From positions 16,958,001-17,022,000 of the forward strand of contig NW_023503493.1 in the NCBI RefSeq assembly GCF_014529535.1: a stretch of 64,000 nt of DNA. Direction: 5' to 3'. Numbering within the stretch: the stretch's first letter is position 1; every line of letters begins with the position of its first letter. The notes under the pieces were generated by a model. The model saw only the letters and a list, made by a program, of their open reading frames with translations. It was not told where the DNA came from and did no database searches. Below are positions 10,942 to 23,772 of the stretch, one piece after another. The stretch is from Bradysia coprophila (taxonomy: Eukaryota; Arthropoda; Insecta; Diptera; Sciaridae). The position numbers were made by a program, and so were the translations under genes.

Positions 10942-11127
10942 CAAGGCTGTATACTTTGGGGAGGTCACGCAGATGCAGATACGCGGGTTACACACCACGT
11001 TTCATACAAAAAATTCACCACGCCTTACAAATTCAATTTTGGTGAATTTGTTTGTATGGAAAAGGTGTGTTCCCGCGTATCTAATAAAATGGCGATCTGC
11101 GTGACCTCCCCAAAGTATACAGCCTTG
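10942..11127. mobile_element. hAT-type MITE with 8-bp target duplication
   Basis: A 186-bp foldback. The first and last 33 bp are exact inverted copies (starting CAAGGCTGTATACTTTGG), and the homology resumes further in around AGATACGCGGG and ACACACC. It is flanked by a perfect 8-bp direct repeat, CCTTTTTG, at 10934-10941 and 11128-11135. An 8-bp duplication and CA..TG ends are the signature of the hAT superfamily. It has no coding capacity, so a transposase elsewhere must have moved it. The intact ends and duplication suggest recent insertion. Confidence 0.88.
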
Positions 11128-11135
11128 CCTTTTTG

Positions 11136-13623
11136 CCCCCCTAGTTTACTGACAGCGGCTCAACATAAAATAGAGGTCTGAGTTTTCTCTGCTGTGTAAT
11201 TTTGAATACTCTTCTCTGGCTTCGTTCTCGGTGTACCTACACACATTGTGTGTATTGGGATATGTTAAAATATACTATTTAAAACGGCTAATCATCTGTT
11301 ATTGACAACGAAGACAGAAAATAAATTATGAAATCTGACAAAGTGTAATGAAAGCATTGTCACTTCCTACCCGACTATTTCAGCAGATTTTTTGTTTAAA
11401 AAGCTAGAGTTTGCATTTGCCAAATTTGTTTCATCTTTACCCTCATTTGCCTGTGATGCCAATGATTCAACAAGAATAAATAAATTGTTTTTCATGTGTC
11501 GGGGCCGAAAATGAGGGAGTTTCGAGATTTTTCTCGGGTTTTCGACCCCTTACATGAAATTTTTTTTGAGTATCTGTTTTGGACGATTGATTTTAGGCAC
11601 TTTTATTCACTCGCGAAATTGCCTAAAAACAATCGTCACACAAATAACTATTGCGTAATGCGCGTAATGTGTAAAATTTTAACCTCGCTCTACTCCAATG
11701 TGTGGGAATGCCTCTAGTACAAAGTTAAATTTTACGAAAAACGTCAACACAATTATTTCTCATATGAGGGCACACACAATAAAATTGCACAACTTTCTAT
11801 AAGTGGTAATATCTAATGACCTACGGGGAGATTTAAATTTAATTTTAATAGTGAAACATGTATTTTGGTGTATAAATTTTAGCAACGAAAAGTGTTTTAA
11901 ACTCGACGCAACCACCCCATGTAAATGATTTACTGACAATTTGGTTTGCATGGTCTACACCTTAAAATTAAAGCAAAAAAAAAGTGATGAGTGGATAGTT
12001 TACATGTTTATGTAAACATAATTGAGGACACACATTAGACCATCGTTGAATTTCCATCAAATAGCCATCAATGGTAAGTGGAATGGTAGTTCTATTCGAA
12101 AAAATCAATTTTCTTAGGTCGCATTTAAAAAAAAATTGAGTTTCTGAGAAAAATGTTCATTGTGGAATTACTTCTTGGAACTGTTTCCACACACACACCA
12201 ATTATATCAACATGGCCGACCAACCTTTTTTTTTCGTATATTTTCGCTTGAGTGTATTGGTGTGTTTACAAATACACGACTGGTGGAAGAACGATCTCCA
12301 CAGACTTTTTCATTTTAAAAGCAGAGGAAGAACTGCAAATTTTACCTCTATCATAACGTCCATAAACATTAGCCACTTTAGGAGATGCGAAGATGTTTTG
12401 TGTATGTTTTGTCTGGTTATGATTCTCGGCATTTTATATTTATATGCGTTGAGTTGTTTCAATGTGTGTTTTCGTTGGATAAATGAAACATTGGGATATG
12501 CTTTTAATAATGTTATTTAATGGCACATATAATCATAACAATAAATAATGTTTTTATTTCCACAAATAATGACATTCATTATCGTGTGTTGCCTTATCTC
12601 TTCCACTTTGCTCGTAAAAATTAACATTTTATCAATGAAATGGCTGGAATAATTATAATGAATGAATGAATGAATGAAAATGTATAAATAATTTTAACGT
12701 AGAATTTTGCATGCACTATTAAAAATGTAACCGGTCAGGTCAGCAGTCAGTTAACACATTTTAGCAGATTGGAATGAATTTCAATTCAGTATATGAAAAT
12801 ATTTTTGTATAGTCTCTGACTGAATGAAAATAATCAAAAGTTCAATGAATCGCCAAGAAATGTGCACCGCAAACGACAATCGAGACAGTTATAATATTTT
12901 CGAATGTTCTGAATTCTCTCACGTATTTTGTCAAGAAAAAATTTATTTTTGCGCTATAAAATGTGTGCCGATTCGCGGACTACTCATTTAGTAAATTGCA
13001 TTTAATTTTTACAATGTTGCAACTGTAGACAATTACTACTGGAAGTCGTATGACTGCATGAATCCTATTTTCTATACGTATTTCATCCAACGGTTTTATT
13101 AAAGGATCATTTTGGTCAAATGTTCACTGTTAAGGTGATCCCCAAGAAAATGTGGCACTGACTCCAATTTATTTGTAGAAAATCATTTTCCATGTGAAAT
13201 AATTTCAACTAAATTCGAAAATTCGCATGGAAAATTCCATCTTTGATTGATTACCAGCACAAATGTGTTAGTTGTTTGCTCGAGAGAAAAAACAACGCAA
13301 TTAGTGAAGATATGGAGACTTTGATAAATCTTCGGTTTAAATTAACGCGACATCTGAACCAATTGACCTTGTAGAACAGATTGTACTGATTGATTATTGT
13401 CGCTTAAATCAACTTATCAGTTGGCCAATTAATCGATCAGTTGACGAAGTGAAGAAGATCGACTGATGAAGTGGACAATGTATTTCGACAATTTAAATTG
13501 TTTTCTGTCACATTAGGTCGAGATGTTCGTTTTTATTACGACCTTTCGTCTGAACAGATTTATTCCTAGTTTTATTCAGTTTTTACTGAGAGATTTTACT
13601 TTCTGTGGGAATCACGACAGAGT
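11136..13623. other. Intergenic stretch without recognised genes
   Basis: AT-rich. It contains an AATG microsatellite at about 12657-12679 and scattered short frames. The longest (12212-12520) has no recognisable domain and a low-complexity start, so I do not call it. Confidence 0.5.
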
Positions 13624-13804
13624 AAAATAAACCAGACAGGAGCGCTTCATTTGACTGGGGACCAGAATTATCTAGTTGCATTATATTTTACGAATAAAAT
13701 TAATTCATTTTGTGTCAGTGTTCATTTGAGTTCATTTTCATACAGTATTAGGACCCTTATTTGACGTTTCAAAAATGAACCGCTCCTCATGCCTGGTTTA
13801 TTTT
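13624..13804. mobile_element. MITE-like foldback, about 180 bp
   Basis: Left end AAAATAAACCAGACAGGAGC and right end, read on the other strand, AAAATAAACCAGGCATGAGG are inverted copies for about 35 bp with a few changes and a small gap. They continue into GCGCTTCATTT and GCGGTTCATTT. Target duplication cannot be separated from the A/T-rich ends. No coding capacity. Confidence 0.55.
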
Positions 13805-14882
13805 AAACTTCCGTGCTTAAAACCCATGTTGACTTTCTTCTTACTACATTCGAGTTTTAAGAACTCTTAGTTTAATCTGATTGATTCAACTAGCTCACAT
13901 TCGATTTTCAATACATTCGGAATATTTTCCATTTTCTTACAATTATGTCCATCCATTTCCCATCTTAAACATAATTGAAAATCTTCCAGCAACACACGAA
14001 ATAAATTATTTATTGGAATTGAAAATTTTCTATTGTTGCAAACCATCAATGTGTATACGAGATGAAGTAATTGACTACGAGTGAAACAAAAACTCTTGTA
14101 CCCATTGTATATCTACCGCGAACGGTATGTAACGTTGATAGATGTGTTATATCAAAATAATGCCTCTCTACTTAATATGCTTTATGAGTCACGCTTTAAA
14201 AAAAAACCGTCTACTTCCTCAATGTTTAAACTCTCTCGCCGAGTATTAACAGGTATTACATCGTGCGATGTGTTAATTACATCATCATGCCATCTATCAT
14301 CATCATCGAAAATATGAAACCAGAATGGTGTTGTATTATCAGTATAAATATAGCTAAAAGTTCCTTATGCTTTAAAAATGTACGAAGTCTATTTTTAGCC
14401 TTAAAGTACAGAAATTATAATGTGCGTTGGAACGAAAAGAAAAATCATTATGATGAAGATGTGTTGAATACTTAAGCTTTTTAAGTCATTAAGAATGCTG
14501 AGATCTTGTAAATTTCCGGTGTGCTGACGATGTTCGTAACTATAAGCAAATATAACAACAACACAGCCACTGTGTGTTTACGTAGAAAATGCGATTTTGA
14601 TATTGCTGAAGTCACCGTAGCAACGACAATGTTAAGTGATGTTTCTAAACAAGTCGTACTTTGTGGATAAGGAATGTATAATGCTTCAGTGATAGATAAA
14701 GTACACTCTGATGAATGAAAATTCTTGACTTAAGTGCGTCTCAGACGAAACTTGAAGTAAACCAATTAGTGTTTCTCTCAAATAGATCAATTTATTTTGA
14801 CGGTTAATTCGACACTCAATGATTTTGTTCAATTAAAAATAGTCTAAGTCATGGAAAATTTTGTAAAATGTTTTGTGTCGTC

Positions 14883-14990
14883 ATTGTCCTCATCGGTTAG
14901 GACAATGACTCGCAGCTGTACAGTAATTTTTCGATAAATGAAAAGTAGATCGAACAATGACTCGCAGCTGAACAGTAATTTTTCGATAAA
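14883..14990. repeat. 52-bp-period direct duplication with small inverted repeat
   Basis: A 37-bp block beginning ACAATGACTCGCAGCTG and ending TTTTTCGATAAA occurs at 14902 and again at 14954, differing by one base. Just to its left CATTGTCC..GGACAATG forms an 8-bp-arm hairpin. Confidence 0.7.
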
Positions 14991-15293
14991 CAACAAGTAA
15001 CAACCATAACAAGGAACGCTGAGCGAATGTGTCTGTTCAAAGGCTCTAAACCAGGCAAAAGATTAACATTTATCGGTCAAAAATGGTCCCTACTATTCGC
15101 ACGTATCGGACGCATTTTTCAGCGGACTTTTTGATATGTTTGGTCAATAGAAGCCAAAACTTCAGAATTTCATTATTTTACATTTGATATCGAAAACGTA
15201 ATTACATGCTCCGCAGATTTTTTTTAATACAATTTTTTCGTCTTCGTAGATTTTCGAGTAGAGGAGCCTACTCTCAAATTTACACGTCGCGTT

Positions 15294-15835
15294 CCAACAA
15301 CACTTTTCACGACTATGTGGCTTGCATGTATCTAGAAAGAACTAGATACGAAAGTGCATGTTTGGTGTCGTTAGAAAGCTGACAGCGATCGATTACAGAG
15401 TAACCGTTAGAAGTTCCCTCATTTTAAACTGCTCTTAGTGTAGGTAAATTGTAAACCCAAGAAAACCCTAAACGCCTCGAAAGTCGCAATTACCTTTCCA
15501 ACAACACGCCTCTCGACTATGTGGCTTTCATGCATCTAGAAAGAACTAGATACGAAAAGTACATGTTTGGTGTCGTTAGAAAGCTGACAGCGATCGATTA
15601 CAGAGTAACGTTTAGAAGTTCCCCCATTTTAAACTGCTCTTAGTGTGGTAAATTGTAAACCCATGAAAACCCTAAACGTCTCGAAAGTCGCAATTACCTT
15701 TCCAACAACACCCCTCACGACTATGTGGCTTTCAAGCATCTGGAAAGAACTCCATAAGAAACTTGCATGTCTTCCACTAGACACACAAGCATCGATGAAT
15801 TTCTTTGATAGTAGGTTTGGCTTCTAGGGACTGTT
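15294..15835. repeat. Satellite-like 204-bp tandem repeat, about 2.4 copies
   Basis: The motif CCAACAACAC followed by CGACTATGTGGCTT starts at 15294, 15498 and 15702, exactly 204 bp apart. The first two units are nearly identical, including GTTAGAAAGCTGACAGCGAT; the third is cut short after about 100 bp. Sequence after it (TTTGGCTTCTAGGGAC, then GGGCACATATAAA) also follows the related repeat at 20.5-20.9 kb, so tandem units and tail belong to one dispersed family. Confidence 0.75.
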
Positions 15836-18087
15836 ATCTTTCAGGGCACATATAAATGGTGTCTTGGTATTTTAACCTCAAATCAAGCTGACAAGCACAC
15901 CTAAAATACTCAATGTACACTTCCTCATTAAGAAACTGAAATTCAAAAGTTTTTAAGGTCTGAATGGTCCCTATTTTCAATTACAATTAGTCACTAATTT
16001 CTCAGACGTATTTTTCTCAATAAAAATCAATCAACCAAATATTCGGTGTCCCACTAATCATACTCAGGTAACTAGCTATAATTATGAAGTGCCTGTTAGC
16101 GTGTGTAATAACCAAAAACAGATATACACCATGCATGTTTATTCATATTCCATTGCAATGAAAAGATTGAATAACTACATACGGCAATTGCAATTTGGTT
16201 TTCCATTAAAATTCTCTATTTCCTAGAATAATTGGCTGCTCCCTTATTCAGTATTGTTGAGGCTTGTGATTTCAGTGAAAAGTTTAACGTGCAAATTCTG
16301 AAATCAACAATAATTAAAACCACAAAATTTATATTCGAAATGAGTTCTACGTATAACATACAACAAAAATACAAAACCATTCCATAAACAAATTTACGTG
16401 TAAAAATATTTGTGCAAAATTCACTTGAAATTTTCTGTTGATACAACGAATTAACCGCACACCAGCAGCGCACAATACATTTTGATAAATTTCGTTGCCG
16501 AGACGAAAAATGTGTTCAATAAAATCAACATTTTTTTTCGTTAGTTGTAGTTCAGCCGTTCTCTGAGCTGGAACGTCTTCTTGTTTCGCTTCATAAATCG
16601 GACGAGAGATATAACATTTTGTCAATGAAATAAAATTTCACAGAAAACGACTAAGTTTTGAACAAAAAAAAGGTTTTCTTTGGATATTGTGTTTTTGTAT
16701 GTCGAAAAAAAAAACAATTTTACGGTGAGGTGTACTTGTGAAATTGGTTTATTCATAAAAGAGAAATAATAAAATTGTTGAAAGAAATATAAGTGAAAAA
16801 CGTTCGCTAGCTTATTGTAATATGCGGTGTATGTGTTTAGTTTAGGTGTTTTTTTACTCTTCGTGTTTGTCGTAGATAAAAATTCATCTTGAAACCAATT
16901 CGTAGTGACTTTATTAGAGAGAAATTTAAAAAAAACTACTTGTATGAATATGCGGACGTGTTATATGAAAACAAAAATCCGAGATTGTTAAACAATCAAA
17001 TTCGAATTTAAGGAGAAATTCACTTTTCAACTTTTCTGACTGATGTGCAGAGTGATCGACGTTTATATAAAATTCAAAAAATTTGTGTTTCACCGCACAA
17101 AACTCCATTAACCTCAACGCCTGTATCATTAACTTGATTTTTTCAATGTAAAAAGGTGAGATAAATTTTGAAATTAATTTAGAGAAACATTTTTCGTTGT
17201 TAATGTCACATTTCTTTTGCAATCCACTAATTCCATTCGTTCTTTTTGATGTCGTGTGTTTTTTATTTCTATCGAATCCATAACGTTATAATATAACACA
17301 CACGGCGATTAATTTGATTTGCAAACATTCGCTCATTAACAAAAATGTCGAGACAACGAAATTATCATCCTCGTCTAATTATAAAATTGTTTCGCTTCAC
17401 AATTCAGCGGCTCAATTTTTTTTTTTTCATTTTGTAACAAAAATCTGAAAAGACAGAAAAAATATCAAAAAATTGAATGGAGAACGATTCCACGGAATGA
17501 GGTCGATTAACTTGAAATTTATTTTCTTTGGTTCGATTTTGTTTTAAATGAATTCCGGGAAAAAAATGGTTTACGACAATGTTGTGTTGGAGCGTTTAAA
17601 CCTGATATTGTTTATGTGTTTCAGTATTTCAGCCGGGGGTGTGTGTTAGCTTTCTGTGTACACAATTTTGATAAAAGGATCAAGTTTTGAAAATGTCACA
17701 AACGCAACAAGTGTTGTCTACTCATTTTCCGTGCCATATACAAATCAACGGGATGCCACTCCTTGCTGTTTATGTTTATGAAAATGATATTATAAAATCT
17801 GACATCATTACAGACATGACATGCACAGAAAATTAGTAATTTTGAAGAAAACGTGAACTCTATAATTTACTATTCTCTCTCACTGCCTTTATTCTGGAAT
17901 GAGGAATGTGGTCGTGACCTACGCAGTATTCAGTGATGATTTATGAATTCTATCGTTAATGGTGCGCACATTAGACAGCTAGTGTTGGCAAATTGTGTCA
18001 AAAACTTTTATTTTCGCAACAAGTGACGAAACGTAGCACTTTCCGTTGCCTTTATTGCGAGAAACGTTGCACACAACTAGATGATAA
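15836..18087. other. Intergenic stretch without recognised genes
   Basis: AT-rich non-coding DNA. Short frames at 16216-16625 and 16926-17222 lack domains and are not called. I see no inverted repeats of note. Confidence 0.45.
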
Positions 18088-18170
18088 ATGCTTTTTTTAG
18101 GCACACGATGTGTATTGTCACACTCGGCTTACGACCTGGCAATCTTCACATCTAGTGCCTAAAAAAGCAT
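18088..18170. repeat. Hairpin with 17-bp arms
   Basis: ATGCTTTTTTTAGGCAC at 18088 is answered by its complement ending at 18170 (one fewer A), with a loop of about 50 bp. Possibly a small decayed MITE; no target duplication was identified. Confidence 0.5.
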
Positions 18171-20390
18171 AATCACTCGGTTGTATAAATAACTATTTCG
18201 ATTTCTGGAAAGATTTCTACTGAAAATATTGTCGATGAATTTTCGATTAAATGAGACCTTAGCAGTACAAACTTAAGGCAAAGAGTGCGTTCGAATCCTA
18301 CCAAATGCTGAAAAGACCAAATCAACTTGCAATTGTTTAGTACAGAATTATCTCTCGAATATCGTAAATACCAATAACCGCCTTAATCACATTCTTTCGG
18401 TTGGTTTTTATAATCTAATTGTACTTGATCTTGTTCTCGCTGTCGGTTCCCTCCACTTCAATTTCATCGAAATTATTATATTAGTTTAGGGAAAAGAGAT
18501 CTTCAGCCATGCTCCAACTATCAGAAAACGTTTGTTGCTGAAAGTCAAAAAAATTTTCGTTTCTCAAAAATTTCCAGACCACGTAATTACAACAAAACAA
18601 TACGGAATTCATTTCTCAAACTTTAAATTTAATTCTCTTAATGCATGACAATTTACTGGGAATTTTACATTGTCGTCATAAGACTTATAGCTGCGGCTGC
18701 GGTCCTCTGTATCAGTGTGATCTAATAAAAGTCATTATGTTAATGACGTAAGCCTAAACATTTCCATTATCGTGTCTTGTCTCACTGTAAAATTCATTTT
18801 ATCAGTGAATTCTTGGGATTATAAACGGTAACTGAAGAGATCATTTTAATATCAATTTTCCGAGTATAGTCTATAAATTTCTGTTAACACATCCTTCATT
18901 GTCTTGCAGCTCTTTTTCCAGGAATTGTTCAGATAAACTCAAGAGTTCATGCGAAACAAAATGTTTATTAGCCCCAATAATAATTCTATTGCCTGTTTGC
19001 TCTTGAAAAATGTGCTAAAATTAAACAACGAGCGCATATATACACTGATATCGACGAATACTTAGAATATTTTATGTATGACGTTCGCTTCTTCATTTTA
19101 CACTAAATACTCTGCATTGGTATTGCTCGTTGAAGAAAGAAATACGAAATAATTCTGCGAATATTGAGATTCGGCTATAGGTTCGTCTTTGTATAGATTG
19201 AATATAATGACACAGTTACGGCCGTGTATGTATATTACTTCTAATAAGATAGATTTGAAACGTGCACAGTCGTGTTCATTCAACAATTTTAGCTTGGTTT
19301 ACTCACGAAATGATCTGAACGAAATTAGGAATAGTGACTGACATGTCATCGGATTTCTTTCACATGTCGCATACGTAAATCAATTGACAGAAAATTATGA
19401 GTTCATGAATAGTTTTGTTTAGTTGAGTCATCTACAACATTTTGTAAGCACACAAACACTGAAAAATTCCATTACACCCCACGTGCTATTGCTTATTGGA
19501 AAGTAGCAGATTTATAATCGAGAAAAATCATAAACAGTAAAGTTTGAATTGAAAAGCATTAGTTGTGCGCTGAAATGCATTAAAACTTTTAAAAGTCGAC
19601 TTAAATTGTGGATGAAAAGCCCTTCAACATAATGTGGCGAGATGAGTTGTAGGTTTTGGTAAACATTCCTGCTATATCCATTGAAGATGCGGTAATTAAA
19701 AGTTTTGTAATGGATTTCAAATTGATTTTCATACTTGAAAGTGGAGAGTCTAGTAGTAGTAATAGGGTTTCAGTTATGTAACAAACATTTCATTTAACGA
19801 AGATGTGCAACTGAATAAAGTTTCCATGGAAGAACGAGCTTTGCCAGATAATTTAATCTAAGATTTTCTTCATGTTTTCCTCGTTTTCCACGAACCTGTT
19901 ACACAATCAGTTACGTGCAAAGGGAGTATTTCATTTTAACAAAGGCTTCCAGACATTTTTGAACAGTTGAGTGTTTACGGTCTGCACCTTAATGCAATAA
20001 TGCGTCGTTAATCAACGAATTTAGCGCTTCCTGTTCGAATAGTTATAATTTTCTCAATGTATTGAGTAAAACCCTTTCAGGACTTAACACACTTTCTGCC
20101 ATTATTGCTGTTCTGCTTTTGGACACATACAAAGGTTTGCGGTTTTCTATTACGTTTGTGATATTTGGAATTTGGTTACGTCTGCAAAAAGTATTCTAAA
20201 GAAACCATGACGTTTGCTGGTGTGTTTCAAGAATGTTACGGTTTTGACACTCGGTTTCCGATAATGTGGATTTTGGGAAAGATGACAGCAAGGAAATTAT
20301 TTATGAAGGGAACTTCTCAGAGTTTACCGAATACAAAAAAATTTTTAGGCGAATAATTGAAAATTACAGTTTTTGGATGTTTGTGTTAAC
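18171..20390. other. Intergenic stretch without recognised genes
   Basis: No domain-bearing frame. One STAT-type palindrome, TTCTGCGAA, lies at 19153-19161, but it is far from the Socs36E coding exons and on its own is expected by chance. Confidence 0.45.
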
Positions 20391-20526
20391 CTCAGGATTT
20401 GACCTTACAGAGCTTACGGAAGTTTGTTAGCATCTTCGATTCAATATAAGCACTTAAACATTTCAACTTCTCATAATTCATCGTAGATGCTTGAAAACTC
20501 CAATAAGCCCTATTTACCCTGAAAGT

Positions 20527-20910
20527 ACATGCAATTACCTTTCTAATGACACCCCACACGACTATGTACGTTTCGTGTACCTCGAGTTTCTGTAAAAAAA
20601 ATTGTAAGTTTTCAGTCGTCTCTCGGTTGAAAACGTCAACTGCACATATCTCAGTGTGGATGAATTTTAAATCCAATCAGTCCCTATTCGGCTCAATAGT
20701 ACATGTGATTACCTTTCTAATGACACCTCACTCGACCCTGTACGGCTCGTGTAACTGTAGAAATTTTTGTAAGAAAAGTGCAAGTTTTCGGTTTTTGATC
20801 ACCTCACACTAGCCAGACAAGCTTCGAAGAATTTTTTTGAACGTCGTTTTGGCTTCTGGAGTCGAATACCTTACTGAGCACATATAAAAAATTCCAATAG
20901 AAATGCGTCC
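20527..20910. repeat. Second locus of the satellite-like family
   Basis: Two units about 175 bp apart begin ATTACCTTTCTAATGACACC and continue with CGAC..TGTACG..TCGTGTA. They match the 15.3-15.8 kb units in order of motifs (ATTACCTTTC, ACACCC, CACGACTATGT) and in the tail (TTTTGGCTTCTGG, GAGCACATATAAA). Divergence from the first locus is high, implying an old family. Confidence 0.6.
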
Positions 20911-23772
20911 GATTTCGGTCTTCTGTTTTTTCAGAAAAAATTCTCACCTTTAATTGAGAGATCCTCACCAAGAGAAGTTATACGTCTTCCGATTTTATTT
21001 AGCGATTTTTTAGGCATTTAAGCTTTGGAATTTCGTCGTATCTGTACAAAAAAAGTGATACTGGAATAAGGAATGCGTATATCATGCTAAGTTTTAATAA
21101 TTTCCAACGATAAATGTTGTAATTATTTCTTCGAAACAGCAAAAACAAACGTGGACGTTATCTTGTTGTGATCAATCATTATATAGTGTCGTACTTTCCT
21201 ATTTCATCTAATCTGAGGTACTTGAACTTGACTCAAAAACACTTGAATTCGACTTTGACAAAATTGCGAGAACCTTCTGAACACCAGAATCTGATTGAAA
21301 ATCGTTCTATGAACAACTATTAAGCTGAACTTCAAGGATGATGGGATTTTAAAGAATTCGTCGCTGGAAATGTAACAATCATAACATTCGAATGTTTATT
21401 TTAGCTCGGGAAGGACTATACTTGTTGATATATGTAGCGTATATCGTTAAGTGGAATTAAATTTTGTTCGAGTTCTGTTGTGCCAACTTTTCCAAATTTA
21501 GAAATTAGTAAGGCTTCGCCAGACAAAATGCCAAATTTCCATTTAAAACTCTATTTCTGTCACGACATTATGTTCATATAAGCCTACCTGATTTAAATAT
21601 TTCCCCGAAAATGTCGTGATTTCATCACTGTACATTTCTAAAATTACGCAACGTAACACAACCACGTACAATGTAAGATAACAATTTTCAATAAAATAAT
21701 TGAAAAAAAATCCAAATAATAAAATGACGCAGCGACGACACAGATAACCAGTGTTCCAGTGTTCCAATATAATTCATCACTGAACATGACAATAGGAATC
21801 TTTTGCGTTTTATCTGAAGAAAAATTTTGATTAGAGAAGCGTGTGTGTAAGACGCTCAAAATAACTGCCATTTACTAAAGTTTTTATCATTTTTATAATA
21901 TCAAGTAAATTATGTGATTCATTCATATTACAGCCCGTTCATTCGATCTAAGTACGATGGAATTACCAGGTTGGGTGCATAACCTTTTATTGTCAATGAC
22001 ACATTTCATTAATCTTGGTATTTTTCATTGGAAATACTACTTCGGATTACATCATTTTTTAAGTAATTATTTTACCTGGTCCCCAGTCTGTATCAGAATG
22101 AATGAAGATAGATAGGGCCTTGAATTGTTCGCATATCAAACGACTCCACAATTGATAGATTTCTCAGAATTTCTTTTTTAATAATTTTTGGTTATAACTT
22201 CTTTGCTACGGTTTGTTTTGCCTGTTTTACTTCTGGGTAGTCAGTTTCGTTGTGCGTAGGAGTAGCTTAAAATGTATAAATATGACGAAATTCCGCCAAG
22301 AAGAATTTACTCTTCAAAGAATGGATTGGGGGAAAAGAAATTCGTTACGATTGAATAAACTGGAGATAATTGAATTTTAAGCTCGTCACAGAACTTTTTT
22401 TCCAGTAAAATGATTATCTTCTCGAATAAAAGTGTTTTCAACGGAATTGATTGCAACATTTTTTTTCGGAATCAGGTTTATCGAAAGATATTTTATTTTA
22501 TATATAACAGGTGATGTTCACACCTCTCTCTAACACCCGTCGATCGTAATTGTCGTTTCGAGGAATCACCCACTGATTATTTTGTTCGAACAATCAACGT
22601 GCGAAAATTAACGTCTAATCAGCAAATAATTGAAATTGATTTTGCGATAAAGAAAAATGTTAAAATGCCACCGTAACCAATCAATCGGGTTACCTAAATA
22701 ACAGTTTAAGACTGAAACCTATACGTAAAATCGGTTCTGTGCAATTAAATTGCTTCGAGTGAGTAAATTTGAAAAAAAAAAAATTCTTCCAGCAGAAAAT
22801 TAAACATTTTGATTGATTCATTAGTCACGATAATACAAAAGTTTCATTTCAAATTTTATTTTATTTATTCTACGAACCGTTTTACCCAACACCACTTTGT
22901 TTCAAACTGCCTGCCTAATAAATCAATTTTGTATGCTATCCTTCAATGCTCTTGTAAAATTATATTTTAACATATTTGCCTCGTTCGTCTTGTCTTGTTC
23001 TGTCTCACTTTGGATGAACAAATTAAAATTCTGAGAAAATGCAATTTTGCAGTGTTCTCGACCTCTTCTGTGTTATTTTCTCTTGTTTTTATGAGTCTTT
23101 TTTTCTGTTCTGACTGGCTTAAGTTTTTGGAAGATATGTTTCTATATAACTGTCGATCGATTTAGTAAACAGCAGAAGGGAATGTTTAGTTAGTGTGTCA
23201 TCGACTCTACGTTTTAGTCTGTTGAAACTGAAATGTTTTCATTTCGAAATTGGGTTTCATTTAGTCACAACACTTCTACGAATTATTATACAGACTAGAC
23301 TGTTGCGTTACTCGTTTTTTACTTTTATGGAAATTTCATTTGTGCTCTCTTGCAACCCGAACATTAAAATATGTTGGGATTCATATGTGCTCGTAGTATT
23401 TTAAATAAATAACTGGACTGCATAGCTGTGTGACGAACATCGTTGTTAGTTATCTGATTCCAGCGATCTTATAAAGTGAATTATTTAGTCTGTTCCAATC
23501 TTTCACATATAAGATATATGTCCACCACAATTGAAGTTCATTTATTTTAACTGGTTAAAGTTGTTATAATCAAATCATTTAATGGTCTCAATGCAAAATT
23601 GTTTTGAAACATTAGTTCCCAGTTCCCATTGAATCGAAGTGCGCTCTTAACATACTCTTTTCTTTACATTTCCAGACAATATTTTACAATAAAATGCATC
23701 AACAGTGGAACTGTCGAAAGAATAACCAAAATTGTCCAGCCGGAAACATTTTTTAATTGATATTCATCTCAC
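20911..23772. other. Upstream region of Socs36E
   Basis: AT-rich DNA before the first coding exon of Socs36E. An acceptor-like CATTTCCAG at about 23667-23675 suggests that the coding exon starts in a spliced 5'UTR exon. STAT-type palindromes occur at 22313-22321 (TTCAAAGAA) and 22557-22565 (TTCGAGGAA). No other gene is visible. Confidence 0.45.

Noticed and set aside
12212..12520. 102-codon plus-strand open frame
   Set aside because: No recognisable domain; hydrophobic run could mimic a membrane segment but AT-rich DNA gives such frames often, and there is no splice or promoter support.
14263..14475. Overlapping open frames 14081-14475
   Set aside because: No motifs, low complexity, no support from splice sites or neighbours.
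18270..18310. GTTCGAATCCTACC resembling a tRNA T-loop (B box)
   Set aside because: No matching A box, anticodon arm or acceptor stem can be formed with the upstream sequence, so a tRNA is not supported.
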